From NCBI GenBank assembly GCA_963823495.1, contig CAWGLV010000001.1:3348001-3412000 (forward strand): a stretch of 64,000 nucleotides of DNA, read 5' to 3'. Position 1 is the stretch's first letter. Every line of letters begins with the position of its first letter. The notes under the pieces were generated by a model. It made no database searches and was not told the DNA's origin. It saw only the letters and a program-made list of their open reading frames with translations. The DNA comes from DATDAH01 sp963823495 (GTDB taxonomy: Bacteria > Actinomycetota > Acidimicrobiia > Acidimicrobiales > DATDAH01). Shown one piece after another: positions 51,754-60,211 of the stretch. The position numbers were made by a program, and so were the translations under genes.

Positions 51754-53403
51754 TCAGCCGGTGAAGGGCGGGGTGGCGTCGATCGGCGCCGTGTCCGGGG
51801 GCGGCTCGTCGATCTGGGCCTGGACCTCGACGGCGCCGATGTCACAGCCGTCGACGCCGTCCAGGTCGCCGTCGGAGGGACGGGGCAGGTCCCGCTGGTC
51901 CACAACGATGGTGGGCGAGCAGTCGGCCACCGGGATGGCGTCGATGAGGGGCGAACCGGGGAGGGACGGCGGTCGCGTCCGCGTCGGCCCACCGAAGTCG
52001 GCCAGCGGGACCACCTGCGGGTCCGGGCCGTTCTCGACGTCGCCGGGGCCGGAGTTCAGCCCACAGCTGTCGTCGTCGGCGTGGTTGTAGCCCTCGGAGA
52101 CGATCGTCGCGAAGTCGCCGATCTCACAGGTGTTGGGCGTGTTGCCCCCGTAAGCGCCGGCGAAGGAGGTAAAGGTGGTGCCATCGCCATCGCTGTCGAT
52201 GCCGCCGTCGTCGGGGTCGTTCTGTTCGGTGACGTTGTCGACGAAGGTCACGTGCCGGAAGGTCACGTCACCCTCCTCGGCGTTGGCGACATCCTCGGTG
52301 CCCTCGTTGCCGGTGAAGGTGCTGTTGGTGGCGACGAGGTCGCGCTCGGCCTCGACGGCCCCGCCGTCACCGTCGGCGTTCTGGTTCTCGACGAAGGTCG
52401 ACCCGTCGATGATGAGATCGGTGTCCTCGTCGCTGGTGTCGACCGCCCCCCCGTCGCTCTCGGCGCGGTTGCGGTCGAACGTGCTGTCGGTGATCTCGGC
52501 GCCGCTTGCGGCGTCGATCGCCCCGCCATCGCTTCCGGTGCTCTCGTTCGCCGTGAAGGTCGAGGTGCGCACCGTCAGCAGCCCGTCGGCGGTCTCGATG
52601 GCCCCGCCCTCCTCGTCGGCGGTGTTGTCGGTGAACGTGGACCCGGTCACGGTGAGGGAAGCCGGACCGTTGATCTCGATGGCGCCGCCACCCCCGCCAT
52701 AGGCCTCGTTGTCGGTGAAGGTGCTGTCGGTGACGGTCGCCGTCCCGGCGCTCTTCTTGCGGAGAGCGCCGGCTTCGTCATCGGCGGCGTTACCGCCGAA
52801 GGCACAGCGGGTCACGGTGAGGCTGCCCGGATCGACGGCCACCGCCCCGCCGTCATCGTCGCTGTAGTTGTCCTCGAAGGTGCAGTCGGTGAGGGTCAGG
52901 TCGCCCTCGCTGAAGACGGCACCGCCGTCGCCGTCGGAGTCACCGTCGAGAACCGTGAGGTCATGAATCGTGAGCGGCTGGCTGCTGTTGTTGTACAGGA
53001 CGCGGCTGTTGTCGTTCCCGCGGATCGTGAAGCCGTTGCCGTTGATGATCAGGGCCTCGGTCGCCAAGTTCGAGTAGGTGGGGTCGGCGGCACCCGAGAT
53101 GGTGAACGACCCGGTGATGTTGATCGTGTGAGGGCCGCCGCCGATGCCGCCGAGGTTGGTCAGCGCGGCGATGAAGTCGGTCTCGTTGTCGACGGAGGCC
53201 GACGCCTCGACGGGCCCGGCCGTGGGGGTGCCCCCGGGGACCGTGGCCCCACCACCTGCGGGCTCGTTGACGGCCTCGATCGACTCGGGCGGGTCGGCCA
53301 CCTCATCGCCCGACGCGCTGGTCGTGCCGGTCACGGTGGCGAGCGCGGCGGCTCCGATGGCGGCGGCGATCAACACCACCCGGTAGGTCTGCCTCGGCGG
53401 CAT
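51754..53403 (-). CDS. Secreted right-handed beta-helix repeat protein
   Basis: A protein of 549 residues. A signal peptide (RVVLIAAAIGAAALATVTGT to SASG) precedes Pmp-like repeats such as GGAVFSEGDLTLTDCTFEDN, GGAIEINGPASLTVTGSTFT and GGAIDAASGAEITDSTFDRN, at roughly 25-residue spacing, forming about ten coils. The C-terminal part (GSPLIDAIPVADC, VDQRDLPRPSDGDLDGVDGC, DIGAVEV) is the choice-of-anchor-Q type end domain. It is very acidic and probably calcium binding; the ligand is unknown. The ATG has a clear AAGGAG 10 nt upstream. The 51622-51753 fragment lies downstream. Confidence 0.82.
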   Translation of the reverse strand: MPPRQTYRVVLIAAAIGAAALATVTGTTSASGDEVADPPESIEAVNEPAGGGATVPGGTPTAGPVEASASVDNETDFIAALTNLGGIGGGPHTINITGSFTISGAADPTYSNLATEALIINGNGFTIRGNDNSRVLYNNSSQPLTIHDLTVLDGDSDGDGGAVFSEGDLTLTDCTFEDNYSDDDGGAVAVDPGSLTVTRCAFGGNAADDEAGALRKKSAGTATVTDSTFTDNEAYGGGGGAIEINGPASLTVTGSTFTDNTADEEGGAIETADGLLTVRTSTFTANESTGSDGGAIDAASGAEITDSTFDRNRAESDGGAVDTSDEDTDLIIDGSTFVENQNADGDGGAVEAERDLVATNSTFTGNEGTEDVANAEEGDVTFRHVTFVDNVTEQNDPDDGGIDSDGDGTTFTSFAGAYGGNTPNTCEIGDFATIVSEGYNHADDDSCGLNSGPGDVENGPDPQVVPLADFGGPTRTRPPSLPGSPLIDAIPVADCSPTIVVDQRDLPRPSDGDLDGVDGCDIGAVEVQAQIDEPPPDTAPIDATPPFTG

Positions 53404-53524
53404 GCGGCTGCTACTCCTTGACGGCGTCCAACCGTCGTCGATTCCCTGGCGCTTCCCGGGAGCCGAACCTAGCAGAGCGGTCCCGCCGGATCGAGAACGG
53501 TCACGAACCGTCCGGCCGCTCGGG

Positions 53525-53989
53525 TCAGCCCATGTAGAGGACGAGCATCTGGTAGATCAGGCTGGGCTTCTCGGCGCCGACGACGTGGACGGCGGTCTCG
53601 GCCTTGATCAGGGTGCCGGCGCCCTTGGCTTCGGCGCCGACGACCCTGCTGCGGGCGTGGACCTTGGAGCCGGCGGGCACCGGGGCCAGGAAGCGCAGGC
53701 CGTCGGCGCCGTAGTTCACGGCGTTCTGCACGCCCTCGAGCGCCAGGGTGTTGCCGGCGGTGAGCGCGGGGAGGAGCGACAGGGTCAGGAAGCCGTGGGC
53801 GATGGGGCCGCCGAAGGGACCGGCGTTGGCCCGCTCGATGTCCACGTGGATCCACTGGTGGTCCCCGGTGAGATCGGCGAACTGGTTGATCATCTCCTGG
53901 GTGATCTCGATCTCGGGACCCCAGTCCCCGTAGTCGCCGCCCGCAGCCGCGTTGATCCCGTCGATGTCGTCGAAGCGAAGGTCAGTCAC
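53525..53989 (-). CDS. MaoC-like (R)-enoyl-CoA hydratase
   Basis: A hotdog protein of 154 residues. The hydratase-2 motif is FADLTGDHQWIHVDIERANA with FGGPIAHGFLTLSLLP, holding the catalytic Asp and His. It hydrates trans-2-enoyl-CoA to the (R)-3-hydroxy form. The GTG at 53989 follows TACCGT by 7 nt (leaderless layout). The gaps on both sides (53404-53524 and 53990-54159) show nothing else. Confidence 0.88.
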   Translation of the reverse strand: MTDLRFDDIDGINAAAGGDYGDWGPEIEITQEMINQFADLTGDHQWIHVDIERANAGPFGGPIAHGFLTLSLLPALTAGNTLALEGVQNAVNYGADGLRFLAPVPAGSKVHARSRVVGAEAKGAGTLIKAETAVHVVGAEKPSLIYQMLVLYMG

Positions 53990-54159
53990 GACCCAGACGG
54001 TAGATCAGCCGAGGTGGCCGAGCCGCACGCGAGCCCTCGACCTCGGGACAGGGCGAACCGACGGGGCCGGGGACGACCTCCGGTCGAGCCGCGGAACGTG
54101 CTCGCCGCACCACATGACGGCAGTGGCCCGATGACGACCTCGGCCGCGGAACCGCGATC

Positions 54160-55860
54160 TCAGGTGTCCTGGAGGCGGGCCAGGCTGTCCTCCCGGCCGC
54201 CCGGGCGGCTGCGGGCGTTCCAGCAGGCGGCCTGCTCCTCGCGCAAGGCGGCGAGCTCACCGGCCAGGCCGGCCTCGTCGGGCGCCGACAGGCCGTGGGT
54301 GTGGGCCAGGCGCCGGGCACCGTGGCGGGCCAGGGCGACGGCCTGATGGAGCTCCCGCTCGACGATGGCGGCATCCGCGTCGAGGAAACGGGCCGCCGCC
54401 AGGGCTGTGTCGGCATCGGCCAGAGTGGCCTCGACCCCGGCGAGGGCCGCGGCCGTCGGCTCCCCGAAGCCTCCCATGCCTCCGCCGGCCACGGCGTCGT
54501 GGAGCGCGGAGCCGTTGGGCTGGATGACCCCGGTGCGGGCGTAGACCTCACCGGCCTCGAGCAGCGCCGCCCCGGCCCGCGATGCGGCATCGGGGAGGAC
54601 CCAGGCGTCGAGCGCGGCCGCGGTGTCCTGGTCCTCGTTCGTCGCCCGGGCCCAGCCAACGGAGGCGGCGAAGGTCAGGGCCGGCAGCATCACCGTCGGC
54701 GGCTGGAGGTGACCGTTGTCCCCCCATTCGGTCACCAACATCCCGGATCCCCCGTGGTCGGCCGCGGCCGCCACCGCGTCGAGGGCGTTGGCCCGGGCGT
54801 TGGACCAGCGCCCGACCAGCGAGTTCCACCCGCTGGTGCCGGGGCAGACCCACCAGTCGATGCCGGACCCGCCGAAGTGCTCGGCCCGGGGGCCGAAGCC
54901 CAGATGGGCTCCGCTGTCGAGCCAGTCCTGGATGACGGCGTCGAACGGCGGCGGGAGGTCGAGGTGCCGCATCAGGCCCTCGGTGCTCTCGGGCATGGGC
55001 GCTTCGTAGTGCCAGAGCAGAGCGGTGGCGTCACCGACGACGTCGCGGGCAGCGGCGGGGTCGCCGTGGATCATGTCGGCCCAGAACCGGGGGTGGAGGC
55101 CGAGGGCCCGGCTCCCGTCGAGGAGCCGGCCGAGGTGCTCGATGAAGGCCGCCTTCTGCCCGTGGAGCTCGAACACCTCGTCGCAACCGATGTTCACCTG
55201 CCGGCTCGTGTGGTGGCCGGTGAGCTCGGCCACCAGGTCGAGGGCGAAGCGGGCGTTGGCCTCGGTCGGTGCCAACGAGCGGGGTCCGGCCACCGACGGG
55301 GCGGCGGCCCGGCCCCGGTATCCGGGGAGGCGGAGCCAGCGCTCGAAGTGGCCGAAGGTGTTCTGGTTGGCCACCAACTCGATGCCCCGGGCCGCCGCCT
55401 CGGCGTCGAGCCAGGCCACGTCCTCCCCGGTCATCGGCGACGCCTCACGCCACACGACCTCGTGGTCGGCGTAGGCGAAGGTGTGCTCGGTGTAGAGCTC
55501 GAGGTGGTTGATCCGCAGCCGGTCCAGCCGGTCGAGCAGGACCGCCAGGCACGCTCGATCCGGCACCCGGTCCCGACTGATGTCGAGCATGAACCCCCGG
55601 TGGTCGAGGTCCGGCCAGTCGCGGATCCGCCCCGCCACCTGACCCTGGGCGCGGAGCTGGGCGAGGGTGGAGCGGCCGTAGCGGAGGCCCGCGCCGTCGG
55701 CATGGGCCAGCGTGACGCCCCCGTCGGTGAGGGTCAGCTCGTAGCCCTGGGCGGGAAGGCGCGGATCCGGTCGTTCGGCGACGGCCAGGTCGCCAGGCAG
55801 GTACCGATCGGTGAGGTCGACCTGCTGGGGCGCGGGAACGATCAGCGGGGCCATGGCCAT
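54160..55860 (-). CDS. Glycoside hydrolase family 20 (beta-N-acetylhexosaminidase-like)
   Basis: A protein of 566 residues. The GH20 barrel starts DHRGFMLDISRDRVPDRACL, has INHLELYTEHTFAYADHEVV, and its catalytic Asp-Glu pair is in VNIGCDEVFEL. An N-terminal GH20b-like domain (LPAQGYELTLTDGGVTLAHA) is present. No signal peptide is seen, so it would act in the cytoplasm on imported N-acetylhexosaminides. Start codons at 55860 and 55854 are both possible. A type A palindrome lies between it and the divergent CitE-like gene. Confidence 0.82.
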   Translation of the reverse strand: MAMAPLIVPAPQQVDLTDRYLPGDLAVAERPDPRLPAQGYELTLTDGGVTLAHADGAGLRYGRSTLAQLRAQGQVAGRIRDWPDLDHRGFMLDISRDRVPDRACLAVLLDRLDRLRINHLELYTEHTFAYADHEVVWREASPMTGEDVAWLDAEAAARGIELVANQNTFGHFERWLRLPGYRGRAAAPSVAGPRSLAPTEANARFALDLVAELTGHHTSRQVNIGCDEVFELHGQKAAFIEHLGRLLDGSRALGLHPRFWADMIHGDPAAARDVVGDATALLWHYEAPMPESTEGLMRHLDLPPPFDAVIQDWLDSGAHLGFGPRAEHFGGSGIDWWVCPGTSGWNSLVGRWSNARANALDAVAAAADHGGSGMLVTEWGDNGHLQPPTVMLPALTFAASVGWARATNEDQDTAAALDAWVLPDAASRAGAALLEAGEVYARTGVIQPNGSALHDAVAGGGMGGFGEPTAAALAGVEATLADADTALAAARFLDADAAIVERELHQAVALARHGARRLAHTHGLSAPDEAGLAGELAALREEQAACWNARSRPGGREDSLARLQDT

Positions 55861-55904
55861 GGGCTACCACGCCCCACCGCGGACCGGGCTCGGCCGATCT
55901 CTTC

Positions 55905-55954
55905 GAAATTGCGTCGATCGGTCACGCCAGGCGTGACCGATCGACGCCAGAACG
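55905..55954. repeat. Type A palindromic element in a divergent gap
   Basis: Core 55911-55947 is GCGTCGATCGGTCACGCC, a single A, then the exact reverse complement. The left flank is GAAATT and the right flank CCAGAACGGG, so the element is the inverted form of the one at 20421-20480 with an identical stem. It lies in the 138-bp gap between two divergent genes, where a terminator role makes no sense, and ends about 40 bp before the -10 of the CitE-like gene. Confidence 0.85.
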
Positions 55955-55998
55955 GGCGGGCACCCCGGCCTGGAGGGATCAGCCCTACGCTCGCCGCC

Positions 55999-56841
55999 GT
56001 GCGCATGCGGTCGCTGCTGTTCGCCCCCGGGAACCGGGCCGAGGTCCTGGCCAAGCTGCCCCGATCCGGGCCGGACGGGGTCGTGCTGGACCTCGAGGAC
56101 GCCGTTCCGGCGCGGGCGAAGGTCGAGGCCCGGGACATCGTGGCCCGCGCTGCGTCCGAGTTGCGGGACCGACACCCGCGCCTCGCCGTGCACGTCCGGG
56201 TCAACGCGGTGCCCAGCGAGTGGTTCGCCGATGACGTGGCCGACGCCCTGGTACCGGGGATCGACGGGATCGTGGTGCCCAAGCTGGAGTCCGCCGATCA
56301 GGTCGGCGCCGTCACCGCCGCCCTCGACACGCACGGCCTCGAGGACCTCACCATCGTGGCCGGACTGGAGACGGCGGCCGGGGTGGCCCGGGCCGAGGAG
56401 GTGCTGGCCGACCCGCGGGTCCTGGTCGGCTACTTCGGCGCCGAGGACTACGTGGCCGACCTCGGCGGCGTGCGCACGCCCGAGGGCACCGAAGTGCTCT
56501 ACGCGCGTTCCCGGGTGGCCCTCGTCGCCCGTCTGACCGGCACCCTCGCCCTCGATCAGGTCGTGACCGACCTCACCGACGAGGACCGGTTCCGGGCCGA
56601 TGCCGCCGTGGGCCGCGCCCTCGGCTACCGGGGCAAGCTCTGCATCCACCCCGCCCAGGTGACCTGGTCCCACGAGGCCTTCACCCCGTCCGATGAGGAG
56701 CTGGACCGCGCCCGACGACTGCTGGCCGCCTACGACGAGGCCGCGGCCGCCGGTTCGGCTGCGATCGCCTTCGAGGGCCAGATGGTCGACGAACCCCTCG
56801 CCCGCCAGGCCCGCACCCTGCTCGACAGCGCCGCCGACTGA
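55999..56841 (+). CDS. HpcH/HpaI/CitE-like CoA ester lyase
   Basis: A protein of 280 residues. The family signature is RSLLFAPGNRAEVLAKLPRS with VVLDLEDAVPARAK, then VPKLESADQVGAV (metal-binding Glu), FGAEDYVADLGG and GKLCIHPAQV. Such enzymes cleave or form malyl-, citramalyl- or methylmalyl-CoA. The GTG at 55999 follows TACGCT by 7 nt. A MaoC hydratase, a frequent partner of these lyases, converges on it across a type B palindrome. Confidence 0.88.
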   Translation: MRMRSLLFAPGNRAEVLAKLPRSGPDGVVLDLEDAVPARAKVEARDIVARAASELRDRHPRLAVHVRVNAVPSEWFADDVADALVPGIDGIVVPKLESADQVGAVTAALDTHGLEDLTIVAGLETAAGVARAEEVLADPRVLVGYFGAEDYVADLGGVRTPEGTEVLYARSRVALVARLTGTLALDQVVTDLTDEDRFRADAAVGRALGYRGKLCIHPAQVTWSHEAFTPSDEELDRARRLLAAYDEAAAAGSAAIAFEGQMVDEPLARQARTLLDSAAD

Positions 56842-56845
56842 TGCT

Positions 56846-56893
56846 TCTGGCGCCTGATCGAGGTGCCAGGGCGCCGCAATCGGGCGCCAGAAC
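56846..56893. repeat. Type B palindromic element
   Basis: Arms TGGCGCCTGAT (56848-56858) and ATCGGGCGCCA (56879-56889) pair with one T-G pair around a 20-nt loop. The ends are TTCTGG and CCAGAACGG. It lies in the convergent gap between the CitE-like and MaoC genes. Relative to 37251 it is in the reverse orientation, judged from the loop. Confidence 0.75.
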
Positions 56894-56898
56894 GGTCC

Positions 56899-57369
56899 TC
56901 AGGTGGGGCGGCGGTGCATCAAGGCGGTGCGGGTGGCACGACAGACCAGGGTGTCCTCCTGGTTGAACGCCCGGTGCTCGAAGGTGACGATGCCGGCATC
57001 GGGGCGGCTGCCCGAGTCCCGCACGGCCATCACCTCGGTCTCGGCGTGGAGGGTGTCGCCGGGGAAGACCGGAGCCGGGAAGTCCACCCGCGCGAAACCG
57101 AGGTTGGCCACCGTCGTGCCGTGGGTCGTCTCGTGCACCGAGATCCCCACCAGCAACGCCAGCGTGAACATGGAGTTGACCAGGGGCCGCCCGAACTCGG
57201 TCTCCGCCGCGTAGTGGGCGTCGAGGTGCAGCGGCGCCGGGTTCAGCGTCGTGAGGCTGAAGTTGATGTTGTCGGATTCGGTGATCGTCCGGGTCAGGGC
57301 GTGGGCCACGACCAGGCCGACCTCGAGGTCCTCGAACCAACATCCCCGAATCGGTCGTTCCCACGCCAT
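56899..57369 (-). CDS. MaoC family dehydratase
   Basis: A hotdog protein of 156 residues. The motif ITESDNINFSLTTLNPAPLH and DAHYAAETEFGRPLVNSMFT has the mesaconyl-CoA-hydratase-like form of the MaoC signature. With the neighbouring CitE-like lyase it may interconvert branched C5 CoA esters; this pairing is inferred. TAGGGT lies 6 nt before the ATG and overlaps the -10 of the divergent thioesterase. Confidence 0.85.
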   Translation of the reverse strand: MAWERPIRGCWFEDLEVGLVVAHALTRTITESDNINFSLTTLNPAPLHLDAHYAAETEFGRPLVNSMFTLALLVGISVHETTHGTTVANLGFARVDFPAPVFPGDTLHAETEVMAVRDSGSRPDAGIVTFEHRAFNQEDTLVCRATRTALMHRRPT

Positions 57370-57375
57370 GGCCTC

Positions 57376-57385
57376 ACCCTATTGT
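57376..57385. promoter_or_regulatory. Overlapping divergent -10 hexamers
   Basis: The 10 bp ACCCTATTGT hold TAGGGT on the minus strand (57381-57376) and TATTGT on the plus strand (57380-57385), sharing 2 bp. Each lies 6 and 9 nt from its start codon (57369 minus, 57395 plus). RNA polymerase cannot occupy both at once, so MaoC and thioesterase transcription should exclude each other at any moment. Confidence 0.55.
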
Positions 57386-57394
57386 CGCCGGGAC

Positions 57395-58243
57395 ATGGGC
57401 GATCTCGAGGTCGAGACCAGGGTCCTCGGAGGCGACGGGCACTACCGCGCCGAGCTCAGCCCGGCGTGGGAGATCTGGGGGCCCTGCGGGGGCTATGTCG
57501 CCGCCGTGCTCCTGCGGGCGGCGGGGGCGCACTCGGACTTCCCGCGCCCGGTGTCCCTGGCCGTCCAGTTCCTCGGCGTCGCCCGCTTCGCCCCCGTCGA
57601 CCTCGAGATCGAGACCCTGCAGTCGGGTCGCCGCAGCCAGTGCCTGCGCGTGGCGATGACCCAGGAGGGGCGACCGATCAGCCACGCCGTCGTGTGGACG
57701 ACGGTCGAGGCCGACGGCCCCGCGGGCATCGAGTACGACTGGACGACCCCGCCCGACCGGCCCGGGCCCGAGGGGTTGCCCACGACCGAAGACCTCTTCG
57801 CCGAGCAACGCACGACGTTCGCCTTCTGGGACAACCTCGAGTGCCGGCCCTTCGACTGGCTGTCCGAGCAGGACTGGATGGTCCGTCGTCCGCTGCCCCC
57901 GACGCTCACCAACTGGTATCGGTTCCGGCCCACGCCGGTCTTCGACGACCCGTTCGTCGAGGCGGCCCGAGTCGCCCTGATCTGTGACCTCATGGGCTGG
58001 CCATCGGTCGTCCGGGCCCTGGTGCCCGGGGTCGAGGAGACCTGGATGGCGCCCAACCTGGACGTGACCGTCACCTTCCACCAACCGCCGTCGGGCAGCC
58101 CGTTCCTGCTCCTCGACGCCGAGTCCCCCATCGCCACCGGTGGCACGATCGGGGCCTCGGGACGGGTGTGGTCCGAGGACGGCCGTCTACTGGCGACCTC
58201 GAGCCAACAGATGCTCGCCCGCCCCGTCCCCCGCGCCACCTGA
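57395..58243 (+). CDS. Acyl-CoA thioesterase, double-hotdog (TesB-like)
   Basis: A protein of 282 residues. The N-terminal hotdog has WEIWGPCGGYVAAVLLRAAG and PVSLAVQFLGVARFAPVDLE; the C-terminal one has VEETWMAPNLDVTVTFHQPP and IGASGRVWSEDGRLLATSSQ. It hydrolyses acyl-CoA. The ATG at 57395 follows TATTGT by 9 nt. Confidence 0.85.
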   Translation: MGDLEVETRVLGGDGHYRAELSPAWEIWGPCGGYVAAVLLRAAGAHSDFPRPVSLAVQFLGVARFAPVDLEIETLQSGRRSQCLRVAMTQEGRPISHAVVWTTVEADGPAGIEYDWTTPPDRPGPEGLPTTEDLFAEQRTTFAFWDNLECRPFDWLSEQDWMVRRPLPPTLTNWYRFRPTPVFDDPFVEAARVALICDLMGWPSVVRALVPGVEETWMAPNLDVTVTFHQPPSGSPFLLLDAESPIATGGTIGASGRVWSEDGRLLATSSQQMLARPVPRAT

Positions 58244-58278
58244 CCCGCCACCACGACGGAGTCGACCACCCGAGACCG

Positions 58279-58566
58279 TCAGGTCAGCACCGCGATGGCG
58301 GTACCGGTGGCCACGACGGCCAGCAGGACCAGGCCGACCACCACGAAGCGCCGGTCCCCCGCCCGCCACCACGCGACGATGAGCCACAGGACGCGGAGCA
58401 GCGGCGACGCCACCACCACCACCACGGCTGCCGTGGCGACGTCCAGACCCACGCGACCAGGAACGGCCAGGCCGAGGCCGGCCAGCGCGGCCGCGATCAC
58501 CACGACCCACCAGAGCGCGGCGACGAGGTGGTCCATCGGCTCGCGGGCCAGGTCGCCGGTGGTCAC
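58279..58566 (-). CDS. DUF1634 small membrane protein
   Basis: A protein of 95 residues with three hydrophobic segments (WWVVVIAAALAGLGLAVPG, ATAAVVVVVASPLLRVLWL and FVVVGLVLLAVVATGTAIAV), the usual DUF1634 layout. The GTG at 58566 overlaps the TauE-like stop as GTGA. DUF1634 proteins are often encoded next to TauE/SafE permeases and may be an accessory subunit. Confidence 0.8.
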   Translation of the reverse strand: MTTGDLAREPMDHLVAALWWVVVIAAALAGLGLAVPGRVGLDVATAAVVVVVASPLLRVLWLIVAWWRAGDRRFVVVGLVLLAVVATGTAIAVLT

Positions 58567-59381
58567 GCGGTCACCACCAGCAGAAGGGCCACCCCGACGA
58601 GGAGGACGGCGACCACCCGGCGCACGGCCGGTCCTCGCAGCCGCTTCTGCAATCGCGCCCCGGCCAGCCCGCCCCCGACGCTGCCGATGATCACCGCGGC
58701 CCCGGCGTGGGCGTCGATGCGCCCCTGGGCGGCGAACACCAGCAGGCCCACCGATGCCGTGATCCCGACGGTGAACGTGCTCGTCGCCGCCGCCACCTTG
58801 ATCGGGACGTGCATGACCTCGCTCATCACGGGGGTCTTGATGAACCCGCCACCGACGCCCGCGATCCCCGAGACCAGGCCGGCGACGCCCATGGCCCCGA
58901 GGCCGAGGGGCAGACGGCGGGGCTGGTAGGGAGCGACGCCCCCGGCCCGGGCGACGGCGCCGCCCAGCCCACCGACCCGTTCGCCGACGTGCTCGGGCCC
59001 GAGCGCCGGATCGGGCAGGTTGCGGACGCCCTTGCGGCCACCCCCGGCGCCGGCCGCGACCACGGCCACCACCGCGAGGGCGTAGACGAGGGCCCGCTCG
59101 CTGACCACCCCGGAGAGGAGCGCCCCGGTCACGGCGCCGGCGCTGGCCGCCACTTCGATCGTCACCCCGAGACGATGGTTGACCGCCCGGTCCTCCAGGT
59201 GCCGGGAGCCACCGGCGAGCGACCCGGCGGCGACCAGGAGGAGCCCGAGCGGGGCCGCCTCGCCCGCCGGGGTCCCCGTGGCCACCAGGAGGGGCACCAG
59301 CACCACCGCGCCACCCAATCCGCCGACCGAACCGACGCCTGCGGCGAGGCCGGCGACGATGATCAGCAGCGGAGTGGCCAC
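58563..59381 (-). CDS. TauE/SafE family sulfite/organosulfonate exporter-like permease
   Basis: A protein of 272 residues with about eight hydrophobic segments and the duplicated Gly-rich motif GVGSVGGLGGAVVLVPLLV and GIAGVGGGFIKTPVMSEVM. It moves sulfonates, sulfite or other small anions; the substrate is not defined. The GTG at 59381 has GACACT 6 nt upstream, one base from the local pattern. It forms a two-gene unit with DUF1634. A type A palindrome separates it from the divergent enoyl-CoA hydratase. Confidence 0.88.
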   Translation of the reverse strand: MATPLLIIVAGLAAGVGSVGGLGGAVVLVPLLVATGTPAGEAAPLGLLLVAAGSLAGGSRHLEDRAVNHRLGVTIEVAASAGAVTGALLSGVVSERALVYALAVVAVVAAGAGGGRKGVRNLPDPALGPEHVGERVGGLGGAVARAGGVAPYQPRRLPLGLGAMGVAGLVSGIAGVGGGFIKTPVMSEVMHVPIKVAAATSTFTVGITASVGLLVFAAQGRIDAHAGAAVIIGSVGGGLAGARLQKRLRGPAVRRVVAVLLVGVALLLVVTA

Positions 59382-59409
59382 GCCCGGAGTGTCCCACGTC
59401 CCACCCAGT

Positions 59410-59462
59410 CCGAAATTGCGTCAGTTGGTCACGCTGGGCGTGACCAACTGACGCCGGAACGG
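59410..59462. repeat. Type A palindromic element in a divergent gap
   Basis: Core 59418-59454 has arms GCGTCAGTTGGTCACGC and GCGTGACCAACTGACGC (17 perfect pairs, loop TGG). The left flank is TCCGAAATT and the right flank CGGAACGGG, a one-base variant of CCAGAACGG. Relative to the copy at 55911 four stem positions differ, and the other arm changes to keep every pair. Confidence 0.85.
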
Positions 59463-59497
59463 GGAGGTGGACCTCGCTCGGGCGCGAGACTCCGGTC

Positions 59498-60169
59498 ATG
59501 GCCGAACTCGTCCTCACCGAACGGCCCGCTGACGGCGTGGTCCTCCTCACCCTGAACCGACCGGAGCGGCGCAACGCCCTGTCGACCGCACTGCGCCAGG
59601 AAGCCAACGCCCGCCTCGCCGAACTGGCCGAGGACGAGGGCCTCCGGGCGCTCGTCGTGACCGGTGCCGGTTCGGTGTTCTGCGCCGGGTTCGATCTCGG
59701 GGAGTTCGAGTCCGCGATGACCGACCCCGCCCTCATGGAGGCGTTGTGGGCGAGTAGCGACGAGTGGCACCGCCGCTGGCACTCGTTCCCCGTGCCCACC
59801 ATCGCGGCCGTGAACGGCCCGGCCGTCGCGGGCGGGTTCGACCTCGCGGTGCTCTGTGACCTCCGGGTGGCCGGACCGTCGGCGACCTTCGCCCACCCGG
59901 AGATCCGCTTCGGCGACGTCGTCTACGGCCCATTGCGGGACCTGGTCGGTGGCGCGGTGGCCCGCGATCTCTGCCTCACGACCCGGACGATCGACGCGTC
60001 GGAGGCGTACCGGGTCGGTCTGGTACGAGAGGTCGCCGATGACCCGTTGACGGCCGCCCTCGCCCTGGCCGACGACGTGGCGGCGAGCCCTCGGGACATT
60101 CTCGTGCGCACCAAGGCCAAGATCGTCCGCATGGCGGGACTGAGCGACGGAGGGACCCTGGACCTGTAG
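59498..60169 (+). CDS. Enoyl-CoA hydratase/isomerase family protein
   Basis: A crotonase-fold protein of 223 residues, shorter than usual (about 250-260). The oxyanion-hole segments are AGSVFCAGFDLGEFESAM and VNGPAVAGGFDLAVLCDLRV. The C-terminus ends soon after KIVRMAGLSDGGTLDL and lacks the usual trimerisation helix, so it may be a short subfamily. The ATG at 59498 has GAGACT 6 nt upstream. Confidence 0.82.
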   Translation: MAELVLTERPADGVVLLTLNRPERRNALSTALRQEANARLAELAEDEGLRALVVTGAGSVFCAGFDLGEFESAMTDPALMEALWASSDEWHRRWHSFPVPTIAAVNGPAVAGGFDLAVLCDLRVAGPSATFAHPEIRFGDVVYGPLRDLVGGAVARDLCLTTRTIDASEAYRVGLVREVADDPLTAALALADDVAASPRDILVRTKAKIVRMAGLSDGGTLDL

Positions 60170-60211
60170 CCCGTTCCCGGGCCGAGGGCACCACCTGGGT
60201 ACCCTCGACCC

